A DNA stretch of 64,000 nt from Epiperipatus broadwayi (lineage: Eukaryota > Onychophora > Udeonychophora > Euonychophora > Peripatidae). The first letter of the stretch is position 1. Each line of letters opens with the position of its first letter. This document shows, in pieces, positions 13,161 through 23,683 of the stretch. Where the stretch lies: NCBI GenBank assembly GCA_028023455.1, contig JAQFVV010006231.1, forward strand, positions 8,198,036-8,262,035. Direction: 5' to 3'. A program made the translations under genes and the position numbers. The notes beneath the pieces were generated by a model that was not told where the DNA came from, did no database searches, and saw only the letters and a list, made by a program, of their open reading frames with translations.

Positions 13161-13896
13161 GTAACAACTTTTATTTTTTGTTGTCATTCTATTTGAAATA
13201 AAAAATAGTGGTAATATATGTTTGTCTGTAAAAAAAAAAAAAAAATTAAAACAAAGACTAAAAAAGTAAAAAATAGCGATAACACAATAATATCTGTTTC
13301 CTTGTAGAAATAAAATGTAAAAGGAAGACTAAGAAATTTTACTTTTTATTCCGATTAGGAGTTTTTAAACAACAAGGGAAAAAAAGCCATAACCCCAGTA
13401 AAAAAATCTCCGATAGAAAATTGATTTTTCTAATAAGGCAAACTAAAAAACATGAATCAAATTCTAATTTGTTTATTTTATTTTACATTTATTATTATCA
13501 TTTAATTTGTATACGTTAATAAAAAATAATATTTAAAATTAAATAATATTTAAAAAAGACTATTTTCTTTTGTTTTTATTTTCGCATTACAAAAAACACA
13601 TCAAAATGATTATAATTAACAGCCCAGGAATGATCATATTTTATAGTTTTAGTGTGAAAATGGCACCATCGAACGACAACTTTATCTATAAGACAAGCAC
13701 CAAAAAAATGTGTACATAGATTTTGTACATGATATTTTGGCAAGATTTACTGTTATTGGGGGGGTGATAGGAATATGAAAAGGGCAACAGTAGGTCTAAT
13801 ACTAAAAATAACTAAAAGTAAAAACAGAACATATTTATCATTTTCAATAAGAATTGAATGATTTTGAACAAGACATTCAAATATGTATGACTTGGA
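13161..13896. other. No gene seen
   Basis: AT-rich sequence with long poly-A (13230-13245) and a G run (13758-13765). No coding block or repeat boundary was recognised. Confidence 0.4.
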
Positions 13897-14220
13897 CACT
13901 AACAACTTTTAAGAATGATATTTGAAATCAAAAAAAAAAATAATGTGATTTGTGATTTTAATAAAATGATGGCATTACATAAAAGAATTGTTTGTTTAAA
14001 TACACACTAAACAAACAGTAAATGATTTTGGTTTTTAAATAATATTTATAAAAAGACATTCACACTAACAACTTTTAAGAATGACATTTCCAATAAAAAA
14101 AAAAAATGATTTGCAATCTTAATGTGAAATGATGCTATTACACAAAAAAAAATTGTTACTAAACTAATAGTAAATGATTTTGGTTTTTAAATATTTATAA
14201 AAACACATTAAGTATACTCA
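13897..14220. repeat. ~166-bp diverged tandem duplication
   Basis: AACAACTTTTAAGAATGA occurs at 13901 and 14067, and AGTAAATGATTTTGGTTTTT at about 14019 and 14170. Intervening sequence aligns with small indels in the A runs. Two copies are visible, with no coding content. Confidence 0.75.
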
Positions 14221-15069
14221 TACAATACTTACCATGTAATATATAACAGGAATTCTCGCTTTGATACAAAACATTTCACATATAATATTACCACAGAAAA
14301 TGGAGATCTCTACTAACAATTTTCTTTCTGAAAATGTAGCACATGATTTCTGAGTATGCTATGATTTTCAACAGACATGCTAATAAATGTATATTTTTAT
14401 AAACAAATTAAACCAAAAAAAAAAGAAACAAAACCACAAACAAATACATATTATTTATGAGACTTTTATTAGGTTTTTATCCTGGTGGAACCATTTCTTT
14501 TATATTGTTAAGTATGGCAGAATGAAATCTGGACAATAACTGAAAATATCGAATATTACAAAAAAAGAGATCATGTTGATAACGATAAAAACATGTTTCC
14601 ATACATATACTTGCAGGGTTTATTTCCTTTCAATTTGATGTCATCATGACATTACACATTTATTGTGGGTGTGAAAAGGCCTCCTATCTTCCCTACATTG
14701 CAACTATAATACCAAAGTATCCACATTTTGAATGGCATTTAGCTTAGAGGAAATGAATCTAAAGAATCAGCCAATCACAAATTGCCACCTCCTTCATAGA
14801 TTTGACAGAATAATAGAATGTGCTGTCAATCATAGACAAAGATCCATAAAAGTCTGTATACTGCAGACATCTCTTGGAATTTTTTAAAAATTAATACATT
14901 AAATATGGAAGCTTTTAGAATCACTGCAAATTATCACACATTGTAATTTAAGATATACAATGCTTTAAAACAACATTGAAAAGTAATGATCACTATGCCA
15001 TCACACTGCCTAAAATGTCAAATATGATGGCACTATCACAGCTTAGTTTTGTGAAATAATTAAGGGAGA
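14221..15069. other. No gene seen
   Basis: AT-rich sequence. No repeat ends or exon-like blocks were found. Confidence 0.4.
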
Positions 15070-16174
15070 GGTATTGTAATATTGTAGACAGTGGCCAACT
15101 CTGGACATGTCATATATTACAAGCTTCTTAAGTTAAACTAGTAAAGTTAAAATGTGGAAATGATAAGATTTAATATTCTCATGTTTTTATAATATAAACC
15201 ATAATTTATTTAAAAATTTTACATTGATTAAATGATAACATGAAAATTCTAAACATTTTTAAAATAATAATGTGAATATTTGTAATTTGTTAAGAATACC
15301 ATAAAAGAGAGAGAGAAAGAAAGTATAAAATAAAATAATTTTTTTAATCTTACTCTTCATTAATTTTATTTACCAGTTTTAATTTTATATATAAAAAAAT
15401 ATTTTATGTCTCTTTAGTAATATATTGATTAGTTTCAATTTTTTTAAAAATAGTAATAATAATAAGACATAAATAAATAACATTTTATATACAGTTTGTA
15501 TGGTTTTTAAAAGAAGGAAAAAAATAGATGTTAACATTTTGATAAGAAATTTGGTTTTAATTAGTTATTTTTTTTGTCTTTTCTCTTTATCTCTCTCCAA
15601 AACAAAAGGCAATGTTGTTTAAATTAAAGGTAATCAAAAGAGTTATGTAGCTTTTTGCCATAAGAAAATTTTTTTAATTAAAAAAGGAGTAAAATTAGAC
15701 TCAATTGGTCAGGGTTTAATATTGTTATGTCTGTGGCAAGATGAGAGTGGATGAATAAAGGATTGTTTCAGACAGTTAATTAGGAGGCAGGTTAAATCAG
15801 TATACCTCTGTTTTGTAAGGAACAGTTATTCTTGATTCAGATTTTGAAAAAAAACAAAAGCAGCTGTTAAGAGCACAGTGAGAAATAATCTGAAGTGAGG
15901 CTAATCTTATTATTAGTTTTAAAATGGATTTGAGGCAAACCATTTACTAAATTTTAGCTACAAGCTGACCATCACCAAACTATACCAGGTAGTCTAGTTT
16001 ATAATATATCTCTTTTAAATCCAGTCACAAAGGATGACAGTTGATTGTTGATGAGTTAATTATTCTTATGTAATGTTGGTGTAATTTGTTATTATTGGTA
16101 ATATAACTTATTTTTATTAAATGCTTATGCTCTCATGCTTCTTATATATTTTATCTTTTTATATTTATTCGTTC

Positions 16175-17018
16175 TACTGTGTTGTCATCCACCTAAAAAT
16201 AAGACAACCATAAAATAAGCCCTACCCTAAATATAAGACCTAGTTAAGATTGTCAGATTTTATTTATCCATTGAAACACATGACCAGATAGATATATTGA
16301 ATTATAAAGTAATGAATATAATGTTCAACATATTTACATATATACATTACAACTAGCATAAAAGAAAAAATATTTTTGAATTAAAATAATAAATGTAAAT
16401 GTAGATTTCTGTACTTGAATGAATATTACTGAAAATTGTTTTGCAGGCAGACTCATAATTAATTATTTTAATAAACTTGCAAACACAATTTTATTTTTCA
16501 TTTATCAATATGCCTTCTTTCAGTCTGATATAACACTTCCTCTTTCATGTCACATCTAACCATATATATTGTAAATAAATCAACATTGATATATGAAAAG
16601 GCTGAAATTTATTATTAGCATGTGATTATAGTTTACAAATTAATCAAGCCAGATTAACATTTCATCTATTATTTTAAATTAAATTTACTAATTTCAACAA
16701 TATATAAATAACTTTTAATATTCTCATGCATATCAAGAATGTTTTGTGATATAATTATAAACTTAAACATCACATACTGAAGCAATAATAAAAATTATTT
16801 AGAGGCTGTTGAAGTTGGTAATATTGAATAAATGTAGATTTTTGTATTTAAATAAATGTAGATTTTTGTATTTGAATAAATATAAATTTTTGTACTTGAA
16901 TAAATGTAGATTTTTGTACGATGAAAAAAAATAACACATCCCTGAAGATAAGCCCTAAGTCATAATTTGGACAAAAATTAATATAAAACTGGATCTTATT
17001 TTTGGTGAAACATGGTAT
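16175..17018. mobile_element. hAT-like non-autonomous element, 8-bp target duplication
   Basis: Flanks are ATTCGTTC (16167-16174) and ATTTGTTC (17019-17026), an 8-bp target duplication with one mismatch. Near the ends the inverted motif CACC(T/A)AAAAATAAGA appears at 16190 and, reversed, at 16993-17007. The interior has the paired ATAAGCCCTA motifs (16219 and 16949) seen in a widespread class of 'AAAATAAG..AAGCCCTA' palindromic elements. There is no ORF. The 8-bp duplication supports hAT. The extreme TIRs (TACTGTGTT / ATACCATGTTT) are imperfect. Confidence 0.65.
16827..16922 (+). repeat. ~25-bp minisatellite, four units
   Basis: Units of the form GAATAAATGTAGATTTTTGTA(C/T)TT repeat four times in tandem inside the hAT-like element, with single-base differences between units. 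Confidence 0.8.
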
Positions 17019-17167
17019 ATTTGTTCAATGTCCATTTGTTAATTAATTGTTTTTGATATTCATTTTATTTATTCATTGGGAATGATTTGTCATCTGCCCA
17101 TATTACCCCTACATCTGTATCATTACAATATATATAAAGAGAAATAATGCATAAGTCTACCTGATAT

Positions 17168-17356
17168 TTCCATAAAATATTTTAAATACTCCATAGCTAT
17201 ATTATTTTTAGCCACATTCCCCCTTCAAATAAAGAAAATCTTGAATTCTTTTTGAATGGGCTGCAAAAGTCAAGCTTTTTTATTATTTTAAAAGGGGGGG
17301 GGGGAGTGTGGCTGAAAGTAGTATAGCTATATGGCATTTAAAATATATAATTTATT
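17168..17356. mobile_element. Inverted-repeat element (MITE-like, ~190 bp)
   Basis: The left arm 17175-17225 (ATTTTAAATACTCCATAGCTATATT...AGCCACATTCCCCC) is the imperfect reverse complement of the right arm 17294-17350 (GGGGGAGTGTGGCT..AGTATAGCTATATGGCATTTAAAAT). The short non-coding centre contains an 11-G run at 17294-17304. No target duplication was established. Confidence 0.6.
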
Positions 17357-20310
17357 TACTATAACTAATCTATTTCAAAATTTTGTTTCCTAAGATTGTT
17401 CTTTTTTTGTTTTCTAATGCTTTTTTTAATTATGTTTTTCTGAGAATATTTTGTTCTTTAAGAAATAAAATAAATAAGAAATTTATAGGAAAAATAAAGA
17501 AATGAGAACCAGGTAGATCAATAATCATATTGTAATTCAACATAGAGTAAGTTGACTGCTTAATGTGGCTTATATGAATATTAATAATCATTTTAGTTTC
17601 TGCAAAAAATTTTCTTACCCAAACACTAAAGAATGAGATTATTCACACTATTTTGTTTGTTTTTTAAAAGCAAAAATATTTTTTTATTATGAAATTAATA
17701 AAGATAAATTAAATGTTTTATTTTGTTCAGAAATTTGAGCACTTGGAGTAATAGAACTAACTGAGCCACTATCCATGGATTTTAAGCTCCAAAATCTGTC
17801 ATTTTATCATTGCACCAACTTATGCAGGGCAATGAGAATGTATGATAGATATATTTTTTAAAATAAGATGCCTAGGTAAAAATTTATATCAATTTTTATG
17901 ATTATCATTGTGTTAACTCTAATTTTAATTTTTTTTATTCCATTTTTTGGAAATTATTTTCATTTTTTTACACTATTTTAATCTTAATTTCATGTTATGT
18001 CAATTTTAAACAGATTCCCATTATGAGTTTTTTAAAAAAAACTTTGTCTTCTCATGTGTACTTCATAATTTCATCACTTGTTTTCTGTTATTTCAACTCT
18101 ACTGCATTCTAAAAATGAATATTTCTACAACTTCAGTTTTATATCTATGGATATAATAATTTTTTTTCTCTTCATGTCTTAACATCTTCCTTTTGTCTTT
18201 AAACTTTCCTCTATTTTCAGCTATAATTTATTTTTATCATTATCATAAACAATCTTCAGCTTCATTATTGACCTACACTTATGATAACAGCATTTTTGTA
18301 CTGTTTTTCTTTAATATTCATATCTTCCCATTCATTTCAGTATCTAACTTACTTGTTTTTTTAGCTTTCTTTACTCTATTTTATACTTAAATTGATGTTG
18401 GTATTCTTGTTTTAATTTTTGTATTGAAACATTAAAATATTTTTTCCATCTGCTTATTTTGGACATTTCAATAACTATTAAATTATTTACTATAATTTTT
18501 AGTTGTTTTTTTTTAATAACAAATAAAATATTTATTTGGATTTACTAATGGTTACAAGGCTATTTTATTCTAATAACATTTGATTAGTAAATGAATGTGG
18601 ATTGGAGGCACTCTAGCTTGTTAGGTTATATTGAGAGTGTTACTTAAATCGTTTTCTCTGTATCTGTGGCTTTACTTCTCTTGAATTATCCTGATTTCTT
18701 TCTGGAGGTATTATAGGTTCATGAAATTTACTGTATTCTGCGATAGTGAGTAATATATTGAGATGGACGCAGGCTATTCAATCACAATATGCTTTCAATT
18801 TTAAGTGGGTATGACAGATTTAGTATAGACTTTGTTTGTCCTCTTTTCTTAGATCTTGATGAGTTCACATGTGGCATCATAGATCGCTGGCGGGGTGATT
18901 TTTACATCTCTTTAATTTTTATAAACTTGTTTAATATCAGTGTTTGTGGTGCTTGGTGTTCTTGCCTGAAGCATAGTTTACATCTGATTGTCAAAAGTGC
19001 AAAAAACAAAAAGGTAGAGATTTTAATATTGGGATAGTCTCCTTTTTGATGCTACTTATTAATGAACTTATAATGTCAATTAGTCATATTATCATAGTCT
19101 TTCTGACATATTTGTTTTACTTTTAGTACTTCTCTTATAAATGAACATTCTTCTTTATATATATATAAAATTAATGAGATTTAATATAATTTCTTTCTAT
19201 ACGATTTTTATTTATGTCATATCTATTTTAAGAGAATATTGATAATATTTAATTTCATCCATGCCTCTTTTTTTTTGCTTCTATTATTATTATCATCACA
19301 ATCTATTTTAATATTTCGTTTTTGATCCCCAAGTATATATACTTCTTCTTTCAACTTACTTCTTTCCTTTCATTATTTTTATTAGTAATATATACACCTT
19401 TTAGATAAAAATAGAAAAATTGAAATTTGCATATACAGTATATTATTTTTTAAATATTTTTTGTGTGAATCTTTCTTTCTATATATATATATATATTACA
19501 CATATATTCTTGCTTCTTTTTTTTCAATCATTTGCAATTTTTTTTAGTTATATGTTTATTCTTTTATGGATTATGTTCAATAAAAAAAAAAATCTAGGAA
19601 AATGTATACTGTAAATAAAACTATTTATTCAACTATATATGCAATGTAACATTTATATTACAAAAGTAGATTAAAGTATTTTCTTCTTGTTTTCTGATTT
19701 AAAAAACGACGTAACATTAGATTCTCTTCTCAACAAAGATTACACTTGTATTAAAACTGATTGTTTTTGAATTTTAAATGAGATTTAAAATTGAGCAGAT
19801 CATTGGTTTTCTAAAACTATCCCTTCTTTGAATTTATTGCCGTTTAAATACTATTGCAGTAACTTAAGATTGATCATCTGTGATGTTTCACTGATGTTTA
19901 GCATTAATAGGTTTAACAATAAGAGCTGAAAGCTTTAGAAAAAATACAAAATATTTTTTTGAAATTTTTGACCGTAGTTAATTCAGATCTTTAAATAAAT
20001 TTAGATATTATATTTATTCCGAGAGTATATATATATTCAATCATACTATTCATTTTACTATATATATTCTGACCTAGTACATGTGTGGTCTCACTTCCGG
20101 GCAATATAATATTTAGTAAAACGGGTCTAGCTCAGTTAACGATTATGCTCGGTTAAATGCAAATAATTGATAAATAAAATATTCTGCATTAATATTAAAA
20201 TACTCTACTAGCTGAAATTAATAAAAATAATAATAATAAGGTTCAGTTTATCAAATAAATAAATAACTATCTATTAAATCATGAGACTTGGAAGTGAGAT
20301 ATAGACGACA
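17357..20310. other. No gene seen
   Basis: AT-rich DNA with T-rich tracts from 17880 to 19600 and an (AT)n run at 19481-19498. The 82-codon frame at 18789-19037 sits in slightly less A/T-rich sequence, but its translation shows no domain and no matching repeat was found. The other small frames are translations of T-rich sequence. Confidence 0.4.
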
Positions 20311-20316
20311 AGAAAG

Positions 20317-20790
20317 ATGTGATGTTTAGTGGTTTAACACCAATCCTGCCTAATAGGATAGTGGTGGCTATGGTTGTTAAAGAGCCAAAGACACCAAAAT
20401 GTATGGGTACTGAATTGAGTTCAGACCCATATGACTATATAAGCTATTGAGCTTGGATTGAAAATATTGATAGTGTTTTCAATTTCATTCTCATAGTTTT
20501 GTAGTTAAATAGAGTTAAAAGGTGGGTGCTGGAGGGTTGCATTAGATCCTAAGATCTAGGTGCAGTGCTCTCAGATCCAAGGCTCCTCACTGATGAAGGC
20601 CACAAGCCAGAAACTAGTCTGGGGATATTGGATGAGTAGGCACTAGATAGGGATTTTATGCACAAGCCTTCTGGCATCCATTGATTGCTCTTGTTAGCAC
20701 AAGATGGCACTACTATATGGAGAGTTTTGCTGTATTTTGAATTGTTTATAACAATTATTGTGCTAGTATGAGATAGTGATCATGTGATGT
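20317..20790 (+). mobile_element. Hammerhead-ribozyme repeat R4, unit plus start of a second unit
   Basis: A ~465-bp unit starts at ATGTGATGTTTAGT (20317), and the same start motif recurs at 20782, immediately after the end of the unit (GATAGTGATCATGTG). This shows head-to-tail tandem organisation. The unit carries a type-I hammerhead core at 20585-20624 and matches both arms of the cluster at 52435-53432. There is no ORF. Short repeats carrying a type-I hammerhead in head-to-tail arrangement match two known groups: retrozymes, and the pseudo-LTRs of Penelope-like elements, which are known to encode hammerheads. Which of the two this is cannot be decided here. Confidence 0.75.
20585..20624 (+). 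ncRNA. Type-I hammerhead ribozyme (core intact)
   Basis: The order of conserved parts is exact: CCTCA (stem I, 5' strand), CTGATGA (20590-20596), stem II GGC/GCC with loop CACAA, GAAAC (20610-20614), a two-nucleotide stem III (A-U, C-G), the GTC cleavage triplet (20617-20619), then TGGGG, which pairs with CCTCA. Stem I extends outwards: ATCCAA/TTGGAT, CTC/GAG, GTGC/GCAC and ATCTA/TAGAT, reaching about 20554-20645. The only blemish is an A-A mismatch at the base of stem II. Predicted self-cleavage is 3' of C20619. A two-pair stem III is typical of metazoan Penelope/retrozyme hammerheads, which often work as dimers. Confidence 0.85.
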
Positions 20791-20799
20791 TTAGTAATT

Positions 20800-23680
20800 T
20801 AAATGTGTTGTATAAGTGCATCCACATACAACCTAACATTTATACTTCAATATAATATAATTCATTGATAATCTGCAAAAGAAAAAAATATATACATCAT
20901 AAAATGTCAATATTCACAACTATTACCCAAGTGATATCAACTTGTAATCACTTATGATGTCTTCATGTCCATAAATTAAATAAACATTGCATATTATAAT
21001 ATACATCCATACTTCCATACCTAGAAATATTAACTTATTTAAATTAGCAAACTATTTACTATGAAATTATAATATCGTTAGTACTAAATTAATATTCATT
21101 CTACTAATTAAATAATATTACATTTAAAAACTAAAGTTAACAAAATAAATCGAGACATAATTACGCATATCTTCGATATCATTTTTCGATATTGACGAAT
21201 GTTCTTCACAAAATTCAAATGTTTATATTTTCCTGGAGAGTTTTTTTTTTTTAAAAAAATTTCTCCTAAAGAGCAATTAAAAACCCCGACTGTTGTTAAG
21301 TAAGTTCTCTTGTTCTAGTGCTTGATGACAAAAACCTCCGAACTTGGCACATGTGCTATAAACTCTTTCCTGCGCAATGAACAAAGTTTTAAAAATGAAT
21401 GATAAAAAATAATTTATGACGTCTAAAAAAATCTTGGAAAATTAATAAAAATAATCATTGATCTGTTCTGGAAAAGTTTATAGAATAATAGTTTATAGTT
21501 TCTATATCCAGAACAATGATTATTAAAATAATAATGAAACTTTAATATTGAAAAATAATATTTTGAAGCTTCTTTTCCTTAGGATCCTTTATTGGCTTGG
21601 TGATGCATCTTATCCCGGCAACTTGACTACAGGCAATTCGGATATGACTTTTTGCGCAATTTTAAAACATTGTTTCCATAAATTCCATAATTACTTATTT
21701 ATAATTCATCATATATCAGGTTTATTTGTCAGGATAATTTATTATTTATTATCCAATTATTGCTATTTTCATTTATTCTTCAAATTATCGGTTTTTTAAT
21801 AAATTCTAGCAAAAAACCGTATAACCTTATATAATTCAGGTTTTATTACATACGCTTTTAAATATTCATTTAGATATCATTTCTGACAGTTTTTCTTTAA
21901 ATTATTTATAATGTTTTCCTTCAAAAGAATTAAAACATTTATCTCCATAGCATTATTTTTCCTTAAATTTATTATAAGTTTGTCGTATTATTTATTAGTT
22001 TTGAATATGATTATCTCGCTTCTAGAAAAATGTGTTATCTTTAATTTACAAATAGTTTTTCTGTTAAGCTTTCTGCATAATGTCCAATATAATTCTTTGC
22101 TTAATGAAATAGTTCTCTTTGTTAAAATCACAAATATTACATTAATAATTATCATTCTTACTTTTAAAATATTTCTCAATAAGCACATATTACTGGTTGG
22201 CATTTCCATATTTTTTACTGTGAAGATGAATTAAGTTTTGATGAAAAATCCTGCTAAAGGGAACTTTAATTTAGCACTGCATCCTTTTAATAAAAACTTA
22301 TTATCATTTATTTATATTACGCTCTTTTTGCAAATACTTAAAAATTAATATCCTATTAGTTTGCAAATAAATTATATGAGAGCACTAAAATTGATTAAAA
22401 TAAAAATTTTAAAAGAAGCATAAATTCTGAAATTACTAGCACCGACAAGAATTAATCGTGCAGCAGTATTTATACCCTACAAAATACGTCATCTTATTGG
22501 TGGATTTTTGCTTCTCATCTGATACTTAATTTGCATATTACTACAGTATCACACAATTAAATTTAAAAATAAAATATGACTCATTATTATTTTAAAAATA
22601 TAACTTAAAATATTAACCTTAAATCAATGTTTGTACTTTATTAAAATAACTAAACATTTTAAAATGACTTTTAAAAAACAATATCAATTTGTTCCACCTT
22701 TTATATTTAATATAACTATTTTATTTTAAAATATATTTAATTTTTACTAACTACATCCGTTTTCTTTATAACGACTAATTTCAATAGTTTCTCTTGTAAT
22801 AGGTAAATAAATATATTCAATTTTATAGTGTAATTTTTAAAAATATTTTGAACTTTGTTAACACAAATACTAGCAAGCATGTGTGCATGACTGTATTATA
22901 CAGGTCACATGACTTATAGCTGAGACAGATTGTATCAAAATTCTGCCTGAAAAATATTAAATGTTAATTGCAACAATTATTATATTAAATAAATAATATA
23001 ATAATATAAAATTTGGAATAATAATTTGGAAAACATAGAATTAAATATAACTTTTCCTACCATAAAAATTACTTTTAAAACATATAATATTAAATATAAT
23101 TATTAAATATAATTTATACTTTAAAATATAGCATTTATTTAATTATCAGTTTTAACTATTAAAATTCCACTTTTAAAACATATTTTAAAACATTTATTGC
23201 TGCGTTATTTATTATGGCCAGATTTTCCAACCATATGTGATTAATATTTTAGCTTTATTTAACTGTTTTAAGGTTATATATCATAATTTTAGGCATTACA
23301 TATTTTTATTTAGCTTTAAATTGTACTTTTAAAATATCAATACAATATAATTATTACACAAAGAGAACATATCCTAAATTTAATTTTTTTTAGTAAATGA
23401 CTATGATGAACTAATTCTAACATTATGAGTCTACTTTTAGATTATATACCCTGATTATTTTGGCATTTTTTCTGCAATACATCTCAACATTTGAGTTATA
23501 CACTGAATATTTTTTCTTTTTTTTGGATTATTATTTTGTTTAGCCTTTTACTTTATGTTTTTTTTTTTTTTATTTATGATCATTTTTCAAAGTTTATGAA
23601 GTTATTTAATGTCTGGTTTATACATAATATTTTTGATTAACCAAATGACATCATTATCTAGTGTCAGTAATAAAAATAAA
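20800..23680. other. No gene seen; one hairpin
   Basis: Very AT-rich sequence. A hairpin at 21446-21526 pairs AATCATTG..GTTCTGGA with TCCAGAAC..AATGATT. The 107-codon frame at 21911-22234 is a low-complexity, hydrophobic translation of A/T sequence that has an equally long antisense frame, so it is not credible as a gene. No exons were recognised. Confidence 0.4.
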
Positions 23681-23683
23681 GTA

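Larger units (their letters stand above)
15070..17125 (+). repeat. Dispersed repeat R1, copy 3, interrupted by a hAT-like element
   Basis: The left part (15070-16174) aligns with 5488-6650, and the right part (17019-17125) aligns with about 6645-6760, sharing TTTTTGATATTCATTTTATTTATTCATTGGGAATGAT. The two halves are separated by 844 bp of unrelated sequence bounded by an 8-bp duplication. Confidence 0.7.

Noticed and set aside
20122-20165. tRNA-like A box (TCTAGCTCAGTTAACG)
   Set aside because: No B box, no cloverleaf arms and no acceptor pairing at the expected distance.
21911-22234. 107-codon ORF
   Set aside because: Low-complexity hydrophobic translation of A/T sequence with an equally long antisense frame; no domain, no splice or promoter context.
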